Assembly: GCF_000165425.1 (NCBI RefSeq) | Contig: NW_001798987.1 | Coordinates: 124,001 to 188,000, forward strand | Direction of reading: 5' to 3' | DNA length: 64,000 bases | From: Paramecium tetraurelia | Lineage: Eukaryota > Ciliophora > Oligohymenophorea > Peniculida > Parameciidae | Shown: positions 51,035 through 64,000 of the stretch, one piece after another | How the letters are laid out: the number at the start of each line of letters is the position of its first letter | Position numbering within the stretch: the stretch's first letter is position 1 | The notes under the pieces: generated by a model | What the model saw: the letters and a program-made list of their open reading frames with translations, nothing else | Told to the model about the DNA's origin: nothing | Databases searched by the model: none | Position numbers and translations under genes: made by a program

Positions 51035-53045
51035 TCTTGCAATAGGCTTGATTTCTATATCCATTCTCACTTTTGTGATCTATCTAATATGTTATATCCT
51101 CAGTGGGAGTATAGTGATCTCAGTAGCCATTCTTTTACTATGTTTATACAAAATAGCTCACTTGATATGCACATTAATTACATTTCCAGGATCTGTCAAA
51201 TCACTTTACTACAAATTTACCTTGTTGAATCTAAGCGATTATTTTGTAAGTAGAACCTTATAGAATTTGACAATAATCATAAATTCTATGAATCCTCATA
51301 GGTATACACCTCAAACTATTGAAAATGCAATCTAATTTTTGAATATACAATGTAGGTCTCTATAAGAAATGAATAAGAGGAATGACCTACAAAACAAATA
51401 CCATGTCCAATTGAAGCTTTTGAGTGAAGAATTGATGCAAATCCCCAAAAATGAATCACTTGATAAATTATAGACAGAGAAGAAACAGAGAATCACTTCC
51501 TAAAGCAAACAACTACAAATCTTCCTTGAACACTACGCCTACCAAATGTCCAAGCAGAGTATTATTAGAAGATTCTTCTAACATGAATTCCTCTGCACTC
51601 TCGAATAGAGAAGAATTGAAATTTTAATTTAAAATAACAATGTTGAGAGACATCTTCTCAAGAATGCCAGCAGCTAAGAAACTATAGATTGTTTGTTCAT
51701 TAAGCATAATGAAAATGGACCGACAGTGCTCTTTTGTAATCCCAATGCTGGGTATTATGAATACATGTTCTTTGATGTAATACTAGTAATCCTATTTTTG
51801 TTAGTGCGATTGGTTTAGATTTTATGCCTAGATGAAATTCAATATTATTTTATGGAACTACAGAAGTTTTGGAGAAAGCACAGGCAGTATTTCAATAGAA
51901 AACTGTATTGAGGATGGCCGTTACGTTGCTGAATATTTTAGGAGCAAGTAAAAAATCAAAACACTGGGAGCTCATGGTTAATCCTTGGGAGGAATGGTGG
52001 CAGCAGAAGTTGCGTATAAAATGAAGCTTTAATTCCTAATTGTCGATAGAAGCTTTTCCTCATTGGGTCAAGTGGCAGCTGCGATGTAAATAAACAAATC
52101 AAAAGCATTAGGTTCTCCTCTTCGACTGTCAGATTCATTTATAATTGCCTTGTAAGTTGGGATAAACCGAATTATCTGGCTTATTACAAATACGTGGGAC
52201 CAAAATTAATAATTTAAGATCCGAAGGATGAAATACTACCGTATGAATCGTAGTTGCAAACTGCAGTGGTGCGTTGTCACTTTACTGATTAGCCAATAAA
52301 ATACTCGTTCAAGCATTCCTATTTTAATCAAGAATCTACTTGTATATTTGATATCAATTTTAGAATATTTGAAATACTTTTATTCAAAAATATTGTCAAA
52401 GAAACATGTACTTGAATTGTGCACGTCACTTTAATACATTATCAATTTGGCCATCAAGATTAATCAAGCTGAAAATAAATAAGAATCTGATAACAACAAA
52501 CAATATATTGAATTGCAGAATAACGATGATGATCTAGATGCAGCCAAACCTATACTATCATAAGTCTATTCACTTTTTTCATTAATCCATTATTGTGGCA
52601 ATAGTTTATTGGATGTAATGAATAGATAGGCGAATCCAGAGAAGATTGCTTTGTTTTTTGGCAGTTGTTTTGCATTTGATTAACAAGATGACGGTGAGTT
52701 TGAAAAATGCTTCCAGAATTTCGAAGTTAGTTGTACAGAGTTTTTGGAATCCTCTCATTATTACATTAATTGGGGCTAAGTAATTATAGTAATGACATTG
52801 ATTAGATTCGAACTCACATTAGGATAATTAGAGACATCAGTCGAAGTATTATTGGCAAATTCCAACATATCAAACAAAGCAATGATTACTCTCTGGAAAT
52901 GACTGGTTACACCAATGACTCAGATTTGTGCAAGAAGAACATGTTAGGAGAATTGGTTTCAGTTTCATGTGGACACAACAACAATCTAAGCAGAGAAGAT
53001 ACCTATTTAGTATAGAAATTCTTGTTGAAAAATAAACTGAGATGA
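51027..53045 (+). CDS. Membrane-anchored alpha/beta hydrolase
   Basis: About 638 aa, introns of 28, 26, 22 and 26 nt. Two N-terminal transmembrane helices (ISISILTFVIYLICYIL and VISVAILLLCLYKIAHLI) precede a helical region and the hydrolase core: NPNAGYYEYMFF, NYRSFGESTGS, nucleophile elbow GAHGQSLGG, LIVDRSFSSLG, acid loop DPKDEILPY and a final His in SCGHNNNL. An acidic insertion separates the last two. Resembles BEM46/ABHD-type serine hydrolases facing the cytosol or ER lumen. Triad complete; substrate unknown. Confidence 0.82.
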
Positions 53046-53091
53046 TTATATTTATCTTCTATTTTTCATTTAATTATTATTATTCACTTCT

Positions 53092-55326
53092 ATGGTTGAT
53101 ACTCCTTCCGTTCAGTTCCTTGGATATGTGACACCTTAACTTTCATCCCATTACACAATTTTTGAGGAAAAGGATAATGTGCTCATCTACCTCAATTACT
53201 TTGAGATCGATAATTAGATGCTAATTCTGCTGTCTCCCTGTCCAATCGAATATAGTCAATAAAGTAAAATTCATCATCATAATCCCTTTCAGGTTTCATA
53301 GTATTTAGCTCCACAATCCGTCCTCGATACAGAGTTTCTCAGAAACTCATGGTGTCTCTGGACTAATTTAAATCGATAGTGAGCTTCAACATTCTGCTAT
53401 TTGGGGATTTATACTTAACAAACAAAACACAATTCCAGCCTTTCAATGCTCGAAACTTTTAGACTTTTATAAGTCCCAATCCTTTGCCATAAATTAATAT
53501 TTTGGTGGTTCCTGGAGTTTACAGTATTCACTTTGATCAGATATACGAATTCCTGGAAAGCAAATTAGCGTAAAAAAATGAATAGATTTAACCTCAACCT
53601 AAATTTGATATTCTTGTTTACACTACAAATCCTTACAGAGTGTGCAACATTCAATACTAATTTGATAAAACTACTTAATTAATCGATTATTTCTTTTATT
53701 TGATTGACAACCAAATCTATACCGACATAAACGAGATTCAATAGTAATTCATGTTGGAAGACATTAAAGGCACGCTATTCGATTTCTTGTAAGGTAAAAA
53801 TTACCCAAATTCCACACCCAATATTCAATCCATTCGAAAGAACTTCACTTACAATGCTTAGGACACTAAATTCTATATATTGCAACAAATCAAAGGCTTC
53901 AATTAGATTCATTAAAATGCTGATTTTGTGAAGATATGTAATATAATTTACAAATATAAGTTTAGTCTGTCAAAATTGTGAAGATGGAAACAAATGTACT
54001 TTGTTATCCTCTTAGAATCAATAGATTTATTTCGCTGGGTAAAGTTCACTATTTAAATATCCTCTATCTGTCAAATTTTTGGATTTAGTTTCTAGGACAT
54101 TTTCGCAATTGATTTGCCAGTTATTTCTGATAACAAATGCATAGAATGCCACTTATAAAATCAATAGATTGGCCAACCTTGATAGAGTTGAAGAAGCTAT
54201 TTCCTGTCCTTCATTCAATTCTCAAAGAAATTATCAAAATTTAGAAATGCTTGGTGACGTTGTAATTAAGTATTTAACATCTGCAATGTTATTTGAAGAC
54301 TCTAAGTACAAAACTGAAAACACTCTGTCCTCAGCAAGAGTTCGTTTAATCACTAATAAACACTTAAGCTCAATTTATGGAAATCTCAAATTGAATGCAA
54401 TGAATTTTAAAATTAACTCCAAGAAACTTCTAAATCACATGATGATGATTATCAATGAACATGAGGATTCCAAACTATCTCAAAAACAATAAGCAGATAT
54501 ATATGAAGCCTTATGCGGAGCCTGTTACATTAAAAATTATTAATTCAAAGATTTGATGGATTTTTTTAAATTAACAAAGTTAGAATTTTAAGGCACTGTT
54601 CCACAATACTATAAAGGAAACCCTCTTATTGATTTCTCCATTATCTCTCAGGATCCAGGTAAGGATAATGATTATCCTTTAAAAAAATAAATTTTAAAAA
54701 GGCCTTTCTCTGAAACTGTAAAATTTGACCAACCTTTTGAGGAATTTTAAGATTATCTAGGATGCAAATTGAATTTGATTGCCGAAGCTATGACTGTCGA
54801 TTAATTTGAAAGATTAGAGTTCTTTGGAGATGCAATCCTTGAATTATTGGTTATTGTGAATGTCCATAAGGAATGTGAAAAACTATACTACAATCCTAGA
54901 TAACAATAATTATGTCGAGAAGGCAAAATTACTTAAAAATTGTTACTTTGTCCAGGGATGTTGCATACAGCTAAAATATCTTTACTTGACAGTGGATTTA
55001 TGGGTACAATGGCTATCTACCATAATTTCCATTAGTATGCGAGAAACCTTCCAAAGGAGATTTAAAATAGTATAAAAAAAGCCTTAGCATTATTAAGACA
55101 GGATCAATTTACTGATTTTAGGAGAATCAATTAATATTCATAGTAGATTCCAAAAATCATGAGTGATCTATGGGAGAGTGTGGCAGCTTGTATTTTAGTG
55201 GAGTATGGATGGGAAAAGGTGATTGAAATCTATGGAGAAATGTACAAACCCTATATCAAATATTTTGTTGATAACATATCTTTGATTTACGACTTTTGTC
55301 AAAGCACTGGAAATTTAAAATAATGA
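53092..55326 (+). CDS. Dicer-like protein with tandem RNase III domains
   Basis: About 726 aa, introns of 26 and 28 nt. The N-terminal half (about 340 residues) has no helicase motifs and no domain I can name. RNase IIIa: NYQNLEMLGDVVIKYL near residue 362 and DIYEALCGACY near 450. RNase IIIb: FERLEFFGDAILELL near 554 and DLWESVAACILVEYG near 673. Both sites keep the acidic quartet (E, D, D, E). Size and layout match the helicase-free Dicer-like (DCL) proteins of Paramecium that cut development-specific scnRNA and iesRNA used in DNA elimination. Which DCL it is cannot be told here. Confidence 0.88.
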
Positions 55327-55361
55327 CATTATTTTTAATATAAAAATTAATAATATATAAG

Positions 55362-56617
55362 TCATTTTAATTTTTTCGGCTTTTCTGAAATCCCTGAAAA
55401 ATTGAGTTCGTTTTACATTTAATATAATTTATCCTCCATTCTACCTATTACATTCTAGAATTTATTCAAGAATTCTTCCTAGAACTCTTTCTCTACATTA
55501 TTATGATCCTCTTCATCATCAAAATGGAAGCTACGTTTTTAATGATACTCCTTTGAATTCTATTTCTCTCTTGTGATCTATTGTAATTGATGATTTATCT
55601 TGTTGTTTGTAAAAAATGTTTTAGGAGGTCTTTGCAACATAGGTTATGCATAATTTTGTTAAGTGTGCAAATAAGTTGGAGATGGCTGATTGCATTTATC
55701 TTAGAGCACAGGGGATGTTAAAGGTTATTAATAGATATTTTGATTTAGATTAGGTTGTGAATACAAGGGCTATTGTGGAATTTATGAGATTATTTATTTC
55801 ATTTATTATGGCTGAGTCATCTCATACTAAACATGAACAGGCGTATTATTCAAATGTTAAGCTGAGCATTTATCTCTCTCTATAATCCTTTCATATTGAC
55901 TCAATAGCTCTTTTTATTCCTTTATTACACTTTACAGTTTTTAAACTTCATCTCTATGTTATTCATATAATAAATCATATTTCTGTTTCTCCTCATTAAT
56001 TTTACTCTGCATTATAATATTTCTATTTTTCAATTCAATAAGTTAATCCTCAAATTAAATTTAGTGTTGTTATTTTAGATGCTAAGTATCCTGCTTCTCA
56101 ATCTCATTCAATTTCTCATAAGACTAGATCAGACCACTTTGATTATCAATAATGCCCTATAACTTTTTTATTTCTTCCAATTATGATTACTGCAACTATT
56201 CGATTTATTTAATGCTATCATCTCTTTACTATTTGATATGTAATTCCTTTTATAGATTTTATTATCTGCACTAATCCAATTAATTAGCTAGCTTCTCATT
56301 CTAATCTTTCAAAATCGTAATTTAATCAATTTATTGCTCAATCAAGTATTTGGATTCTGTGCAGTTTCTTTGCAATTACTCATTTTCCTATTGTAGATCT
56401 AACATACAAATGAATGATTACTATAATTTTCATTTTGCAATTAATTAATTGTCTCTGATACTCTCTACACTTCTTCAGCCCATTCCTCTTTTAACAATTA
56501 CTTTTCCTACAATTCTTCACAAGCATCTTTAAGTTATTATTTGAGAGCATTATTCTGTTGCATAAGAATAGCTAGACTTCCTTTGATTTCTTAGTACTTT
56601 ATCTGATAATCACTCAT
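55362..56617 (-). CDS. Coiled-coil protein with Gln/Pro-rich tail
   Basis: About 411 aa, one 20-nt intron. Residues 1-270 are continuous charged coiled coil (ILMQQNNALKQQLKDACEEL). Then a disordered Pro/Gln/Asn region (PQQPLYSQPNLNQN) and an acidic helical end (FDDEEDHNNVEKEFQEEF..SEKPKKLK). One frame covers everything, so the segment after 55640 is not a separate gene. No family recognised. Ends 35 bases from the Dicer-like gene. Confidence 0.72.
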
Positions 56618-56846
56618 AGATGGGCGTTGTTATATAAATATAAAATTTGAAATTAAAAATATGTTATAAATTAATAAAATTAATCTTCAATTATTAATGT
56701 TCTTTTAAACATTCCGAATACATAAGACAATAATCATATTATAAGAAAGACTTAATAAGAGAGTAGAAATGTATTTGGATTTATGTGTTTTATAATTAGA
56801 TATTGAATTACTTATCTTTATATCAATTATTGATATTTTTATACCC

Positions 56847-57843
56847 TCATAACATTCCAGTTGTTTTTTGTAGGAATTTGTCCACTAATTCATTATAAAT
56901 GCTTGCTAAATGGCCATATGGATTATCGTAACTTTTATCTTCGAAATTGTAATCATAGATTTATCCTTCTAATCCTACGAAACGACCCTAGATCAATATA
57001 TTTTTGATACTCCAAAGGCTTTAAATAAGGCATCAGGAGCACATATATCCCATTTGCTCATCTTGACTCCAAGATAGATAAATAGGCTTGCCTTGCCTTC
57101 CAATAATGTAAGACTCTTTTTTCCTGATCCTCCCATTTAGAGGAGAGAACAACCAAGAGATTTTATTTTTTGCAATTTTTGCTCATCTATTCTTTTATTC
57201 TGTGTGCACAAGACAATGTTGGAAGGATCATAATTTGGCTTTAAGAGTTCAAATGGAATCTATGATGTAGTATCATATGTATAAAACACTCTCTTTTGTG
57301 GATGATGACCAAAGTATATCTTAGGTTTAAACTCGTATTGTTTGTCAGCAATTTTAACAAATGGTTGGGAGATGATTCCAATTAGAGCTTACTTCTTGTA
57401 TGAGACACCAATCAAAGTGGTGACACAATCAAATTCGCCTGTAACAAAATCAAGAGTTCCATCTAGAGGGTCAACCCAAACACAAAGATCTTCAATTTCA
57501 TATTCAGTTCTCACTTTGGCATTGTTGGGTGTTTTGTTGAAGATATCCTCTGTATATAGATTGATATGAGTATCAGGCAAATCTATTGGGTCATCATAGA
57601 CAGTAGATTCTTCGCCAACAATCCTTAGTTACGGCCTTGTATATTATTAGATTAGAATTACCAATGCTTACGGAGTTACTAGACTATGTAGGTTTAAGCT
57701 TTAACATCAGCGATGGTGACAGGATCATCGATGCCTTTCCATTTCTAGCCAATATCAGCAGATTATCTAATTTGATTAATAATTATTGCTGCGTTGTAAG
57801 CTAATTGGGTTGCGACTGAAAAGAATTCGTGTACTTAAAGCAT
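56847..57843 (-). CDS. PAP phosphatase/inositol phosphatase family (BPNT1-like)
   Basis: About 315 aa, introns of 26 and 23 nt. Metal-binding motifs of the lithium-sensitive family: DDPVTIADVKAQ, GEES, VDPLDGT and the late SKWDICAPDALFKAFGG. The WVDPLDGTLDF block and GGSGKKSL region fit 3'(2'),5'-bisphosphate nucleotidase, which hydrolyses PAP to AMP in sulfur metabolism; inositol polyphosphate 1-phosphatase is the alternative. All metal ligands present. Diverges from the actin-related gene 18 bases away. Confidence 0.83.
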
Positions 57844-57861
57844 ATTATTATTTTTATTTTA
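57844..57861. promoter_or_regulatory. 18-bp divergent intergenic segment
   Basis: Eighteen AT-rich bases separate the divergent start codons of the BPNT1-like and actin-related genes. No conventional promoter can fit without overlapping coding sequence. Confidence 0.4.
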
Positions 57862-58925
57862 ATGAATAGCGATGAAATAATATCTGTTGTTGCCGACATT
57901 GGTAACCTCTACACCAGAGCAGGATTTACAGGAGATGACTTCCCCAGATGGAGTACTTTCTCTAAATGCACTGAGACTATGCAATTCGGAGATGAAGCAT
58001 TGGGGTATGGGAATGGATAGGTATTGGACATATTACAACCATTCAACCCAGATTTATATGAGAATCTATTGAAGAAGATGTTTGAGAAGCTTGGGAAGTT
58101 CAATCCAAAGATTATAGTTTGTTGTTAGCCAATAATTTCCAGACTAAACATGATTTATAAAAAGTGGTCGAAATATTATTTGAGAGTGTGGAAATCCCTA
58201 ATTTCTTCACCATTAGGAATGCAGCCTTGTCAACATTTTCAGCGGGTCGTTCCACCGCATTGATTTTGGATATTGGTGCTTATTCAACAACTGCATCTGC
58301 TGTTCATGATGGTTATACATTATTAAAAACCCAAATTTAAGCGCCAATTGGAGGAGAAATACTAAATGACCCATTTAGACAATTTGTGGTCGGAGAATAT
58401 AATCAATTCAAAAAAACATGTTTAGCCAGAGACATTAAATAAGGCTTATTAACATACGAGCAAATCGATTCAACATAGCAATACGAATTGCCTGATGGAA
58501 AATTCGTGTCCATGTAACAAGCACAGCTTTCTGAGATTGCAGACAAATTATTCAACAGCAATGACAACTTCAAAGGCATCCAACATATGTTATTGGACAT
58601 TATCAACAACTCTGTCAATGATATCAAACAACAATTGTGTTCCACTGTGATTTCCACTGGAGGATCATCTAATATCCCTGGCTTCTTGAACAAATTGTAA
58701 ACCACCTTATCTGCTTTGGCTCCACCAATGTGCAAAGTTAAATTAGTAATGTATCCCTCTAATGTAAATATTTATTTGATTTCATAGCAAAATCGCTATC
58801 ATTCAGTATTTATTGGAGGCTCCATTTTGGCTTCACTTAGTTCTTTTTAGTCTCTTTGGGTGGCAAAGAATGAATACCAGGAATCTGGCAGGTTCAGTAT
58901 TATAGAAAGGAAATGTCCAAATTGA
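57862..58925 (+). CDS. Actin-related protein, divergent
   Basis: About 345 aa. Actin fold signatures: VVADIGNLYTRAGFTGDDFPR (phosphate loop 1), FGDEALGYGNG, ALILDIGAYSTTASAVHDGY (phosphate loop 2), YELPDGKFV, and STGGSSNIPGF with FIGGSILASLSSFQSLWVAK. YELPDG and overall drift suggest an Arp of the nuclear/chromatin or cytoskeletal kind; I cannot assign a number. A 24-nt intron lies near the end. Near 58098 the frame shifts between KLGKF and VQSKDYSLLLANN; a 38-nt intron could explain it but would delete matching residues (see findings). Confidence 0.75.
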
Positions 58926-59367
58926 TTAATTATCATTAATCTAGAATTTTATCGTCATTTATATATATATGTCTAATTAAATTCCCAAATCTTATTAGTC
59001 AATTCACCTCATAACTCAGTTCGGTTAAAATATATCATATTATAATGTTTTGAATATATCCATATTATGTTAATTAATTCATTAATTTATACTAAAAAAT
59101 ACAAAATATATTTAGATAGCAATAATAAATGAATTCAGCCTTATTGAATGCCTTCATTTGTTTTGAATTCCTTCGAAATCATAATTAATTTTACTAGTAA
59201 GTAAGCATACTCAAGTTTTACTTATAAATTCATAAGCCAATCAACAATGCAAGCATCACAAGTGAACTAGTGAGAAATAATATGAGTTTTGGACTCAAAA
59301 TAAGAAGAATTGATAATAATTCAAAATTAATGATATATTTTAATAATATTTAAAGAAAATTACATAG
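58926..59367. other. Intergenic, about 440 bases
   Basis: AT-rich DNA between the actin-related gene and the PP1 gene on the same strand. No coding frame or RNA recognised; presumably holds the PP1 promoter. Confidence 0.5.
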
Positions 59368-60444
<1,077 letters not shown>

Positions 60445-63254
60445 TTTAAATCAGAAAATTTATATTCAACCAACTTAATAGCTTATTAACTTATCTTCCA
60501 TATGTATTAAGGTTGTAATCTCACTATTTAGAAATCTTAAGAGCTATGTTTATAATAAATATTAATAATCAAGACCATCTTATTAATGTTATAAAATTGA
60601 TATATCATTAAAATTCTTTTTGATATATAATTAGATTGTTTAAAAAGGTATTAATATACTGAAATAAGTCAATATTAAAACCATTAATCTAATGTTGAGG
60701 TAATAAATATATCAATAGGAACAAAAAATATTGATAAAAATTTAATTCAGTAAAGAAATATTGATATTTTCATTTTTTAAACCCAATTTTATAAGCAATG
60801 ACAACTTCATTTCAATAGAAATCTACTTTGCCATCAATAATTACATAGGATTATTCAACATATTTTAATATGGTATTGTTAAAGTAGGAGTGCTGTAGGT
60901 TTACTGATAATATTAGCTGTAGTTATTGTAGTACCAGTTTTTCTTTTTACTCATTGGATATCAAATAATATTATAAATAATTTAATTTACAAAAAAATTA
61001 AAAATATTGAATTACCAAATTTTTAGATGTACTAACTTTAGATCGCAATTAAAAAAGAAGCTAATTATTTTATGATCATTATCTATATTATTAGTTTAAT
61101 AAAAAATCTTCTTATTCTAACAAAAATTTTAGGTAAATTTGTGTTTTAATCTGTAGATGGAAATTATTTATTTCAGAAAAGTAAATGTTAAGAGTAGATT
61201 TCACCCATATTATATATAAAACAAGATAAATTAAAAACTTTTTGATCTAGTCTATTAAAATAGCTCTCCAAAATTTAAAAGAAAATGAAAAAATTTTAAT
61301 TATTATTAAGTTGTATCCTCAAAAACCATGTAATTATTAGAAGAGAATATTAATGAATTTAATAACTTAACGAAATTTTTAGTAAATCATTTATATTTTA
61401 ATCCAGTTTATTTATTCTAAAGTATTAATATTTTTATCATTTTAAGTTTCCCTTCAGAAAATATCTATTATGTCAGCACTATAAACCATTAACTACTTCT
61501 TATTGAGGCCTTGGATAATGATTTTTATAATTCTAGATCAATCTCCTAGTAATTGCTAAAAAGAATATCAAAATTGAATAAGTTAGAGTAAATAGAGCTT
61601 GATTGTGGCTTATAACTAAGAAAGTTTAGATAATACAAGATATGACAATACTTTTTTATTTAACAAATTTATTTATTCAAATTAATTATACTACAATCTT
61701 CAAACTCAGCTAGACTAATAGGATGATACTTTTCCAAATTTTTGTTTGAGTATAAATTTTTCAAAGTTATGATATATATATTATGAAATACTTGATCCTA
61801 TAGACTCCTCTGAAATATCAATTATTATTTTATTTATAATTATCACAACATAATATCAGTCTTGCAAAATTTTTCAGCATATTAAATTTGAATTAATTAA
61901 ACATATTAAAATAATAAAGAGGATATAATATCAATCTATAAAAATAATCATATATTATTGTTATGAACATTTAATTTTTTACCTATTTAATAGTCGGAAT
62001 AGGTAGGTAGTAAAGCCTGCAATAGGTTTCGTCACTTAATTCTTAAATGATATAAAGGCTAAGCATAATCCTAATTCGACATCTCCCAGTAGAATTTTAA
62101 TTTAATAGAGACATTAATTTTTCATTCTAATTCAATACACGACGTTTGAACACTCAAAAATGTAGGTATAGATTTTCTGAAGAAAATCTAATCTTGAAGC
62201 AATTTAGGAGGATGTTAATTCAATAAAGCTCCTTGACTAATAAATGCTCAAAAAATACTTACAGTAAAGCCTTAACAGCTTAAGACCATAACCCATGTTA
62301 ACAAGAAAATTAAATGAATTTGAATCTCCTTTTGTTAGATATTTGCTAGGGTGTTGTCAATATAATTAGATTCGTTTCATCCAGAAGAGATAAAATAATT
62401 TTTGAAACGATATTTTACAAACTTGTTTTATATTCATAGACGATAACAAGACCCTTAATAAATATTAAAAGAATAAATATAAACAATTTAATCAGCAAAA
62501 TACAATTTTATTTTATTAATAATTTTTTTTTTATGGCTAAGAAGCCTTTCTATAATTATCCAACAGAAGGATTCATCTCAAGATGTGAGAATATAGTCCA
62601 CTATGACTTAAGTATCATACAAATATCTTTTAAATCAAATATTAGGCAATCAATAGCGAATTTTAGATCCAATTTGTCCATAAATTGATTCCTTACCTAA
62701 TCATTAATTGTTAGAGAATTTTATATAGAATAAGTAGATTACTTAAATGAAATGGAATCAATTTTTAAATCTTATTAATTATGAAGCTGTTTAAATAATG
62801 GCAATCATTTAATTAACATTTAATAAACAATTTTAATGTACCTGATATAAAAAAGGATGATTGGACTATAAATTAAAATGTTATAGGATTCTTAGAATGT
62901 TTGAACAGAAGGGGATTTTTATTTTTTAACATTTATATCAATATAATTTTGATAATTATTGGAATTATTTAAACATAATCAAACCTACTGTTATGATATA
63001 AGTCTATAGATTGCACTTCTAAGACTTCGAATCAGAAACTTTGGAGTAGATAAGAGGCCCAGATTTACTCATAATTGAATAAAATTATTAATTAAAATTG
63101 CGAAAAAAAAAAACAATAAATTGAGTCGGCCAATAAACAATGAAATCGATATCATTAAATGAGTGCGTTATTTTTTCAAATGAAATGGGTAAAAATTATA
63201 ATTATTAATTATATTTAATTATTTTAATTCAGCAAAATATGAATTATTAAATAA
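60445..63254 (+). pseudogene. 2.8-kb region of fragmentary or decayed coding sequence
   Basis: Very AT-rich. Several plus-strand stretches read like protein but cannot be joined into an intact gene: around 60798-61010 (MTTSFQQKSTLPSII, Cys-rich CSYCSTSF), 61010-61640 (a frame of over 180 codons without TGA, then a shifted frame with LKRISKLNKLEQIELDCG, vaguely leucine-rich-repeat-like), 61990-62260 (KPAIGFVTQFLNDIKAKHN), and 62533-63141 (MAKKPFYNYPTEGFISR.., ILDPICPQIDSLPNHQ.., EQIRGPDLLIIEQN). Internal TGAs and frame changes recur. Either pseudogenes or genes with introns I failed to place. Confidence 0.4.
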
Positions 63255-64000
63255 ATGTTTTGGATATTTTATATATTAAGATTAGCCTAATCATCTTGTT
63301 CATACACCAATTTTGATTAATTCTAATTGAATAGCGCTAGCTTTTATCAAGAAAAGTAGTATGTGAGAGGAAATCCATATGCCTTTGGTGTATGGACACA
63401 ATAGGCTCCACTTAGAAAAAACTTTTATGGGAACAAATCAAAACCATATTTTGATTCAACCCGTAGTCTTGATGGGTTTCATATTCTTAATTTTCAAAGC
63501 GGAGGTAGCATATAAACATTGTTCTATTAATAGCCAGTTTATGTTACAGGATACCCAATACTAGTATTTTTATAAAATACATAGTCTGGGGTCTTGTCTT
63601 ATAAAATTCAGTAGGGACTCTTTTATTATGAGGGATATTGGGTTTTTACCTATTTTAGTTTTAGCTATAATAACAAATACAATTTTGCATCATATAATAC
63701 AGGGGATAATCGCTTTTATAATTTTTTGATCACAGATAGAAGATTGACTGTATAAACAACGAATGTAAAATTAGAACATGGAGGTTAAGGATTATATGTC
63801 ATAGGAACTAGTAGTTATAATCTAAATTTATTTTCGGGAAGGATTTCGATAATTACGACATTTGAAAGTTCAATTACTTTTTTCTTAAATACAGATAAAG
63901 TTAAATTTTAATAATTTATTTCAAATTGCTATGTTCCTCCAGCATGTTAAAAACCTGTGGAATTATATTTCTTTAATGAAACCTATAATTAAAATAATTT
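63255..64000 (+). CDS. Secreted surface-type protein, N-terminal part (runs off the window)
   Basis: At least 248 residues, open to the right edge. A signal peptide (MFWIFYILRLAQSSC) is followed by an aromatic, Asn/Tyr/Gly-rich beta region: NPYAFGVWTQQAPLRKNFYG, QSGGSIQTLFYQQPVYV, YYEGYWVFTYFSFSYNN and a later Cys pair (NCYVPPAC). The pattern resembles the lectin/LamG-like modules at the start of large secreted ciliate surface proteins. No intron so far. Protein family and full length cannot be judged. Confidence 0.6.

Noticed and set aside
55650-56150. Plus-strand frame MHNFVKCANKLEMADC..
   Set aside because: One continuous minus-strand coiled-coil gene covers the same bases from 56617 to 55362.

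Overview
The window is somatic (macronuclear) DNA of a ciliate, almost certainly Paramecium or a close relative. TAA and TAG run through dozens of conserved domains where glutamine is expected, TGA is the only stop at gene ends, and introns are tiny (about 18-41 nt, mostly 22-28, GT(A)..AG). The DNA is AT-rich and genes are tens of bases apart on both strands. Every multi-exon model was built by reading through TAA/TAG and splicing micro-introns; most were checked by requiring that spliced length be a multiple of three.

Layout. 0.1-6.2 kb: secreted M28 peptidase, synaptojanin-type SAC/5-phosphatase with a damaged SAC site, two small unknowns, PEX4-like E2. 6.6-13.8 kb: coiled-coil protein, CAMK-like kinase, TBC1D23-like Rab-GAP, CDK9/12-like kinase, cytoskeletal basic protein. 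14-18.3 kb: tRNA-Leu(UAA), M17 leucyl aminopeptidase, EF-hand protein, LYAR-like zinc finger, coiled coil. 18.7-24.3 kb: CstF-64-like RRM protein, MORN protein, an MT-A70 adenine methyltransferase fused to four ZZ-type fingers, a divergent small GTPase. 24.3-33 kb: USP deubiquitinase, CDC7-like kinase, long coiled coil, PHD/SP-RING SUMO ligase. 33-41.3 kb: COX10, unknowns, a poly-Gln membrane protein, CFAP97-like protein, STYX-like dead phosphatase, BART-domain protein, SERBP1/Stm1-like RNA-binding protein with a hexapeptide array. 41.7-49.5 kb: tandem MGCC lipid-anchor candidates, TBC1D22-like GAP, coiled coil, GOLD-like protein, prohibitin. 49.9-60.4 kb: stand-alone receiver, alpha/beta hydrolase, Dicer-like protein with two RNase III domains, coiled coil, PAP-phosphatase family member, actin-related protein, PP1. 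60.4-64 kb: 2.8 kb of decayed or unresolved coding fragments, then a secreted surface-type protein running off the right edge.

There is no operon; neighbours are mostly unrelated, as expected for a ciliate macronuclear chromosome. Themes recur: Rab/phosphoinositide trafficking (SAC/5-phosphatase, two TBC proteins, GTPase), ubiquitin/SUMO (PEX4-like E2, USP, SIZ1-like E3), cilia/cytoskeleton (CFAP97-like, BART, MORN, EF-hand, coiled coils), and ciliate epigenome biology (6mA-type methyltransferase, Dicer-like protein). Most striking are the methyltransferase-ZZ fusion, two phosphatase domains with catalytic residues replaced, a (TAA)41 repeat read as glutamine, the MGCC paralog pair, and divergent start codons only 8, 15 and 18 bp apart.
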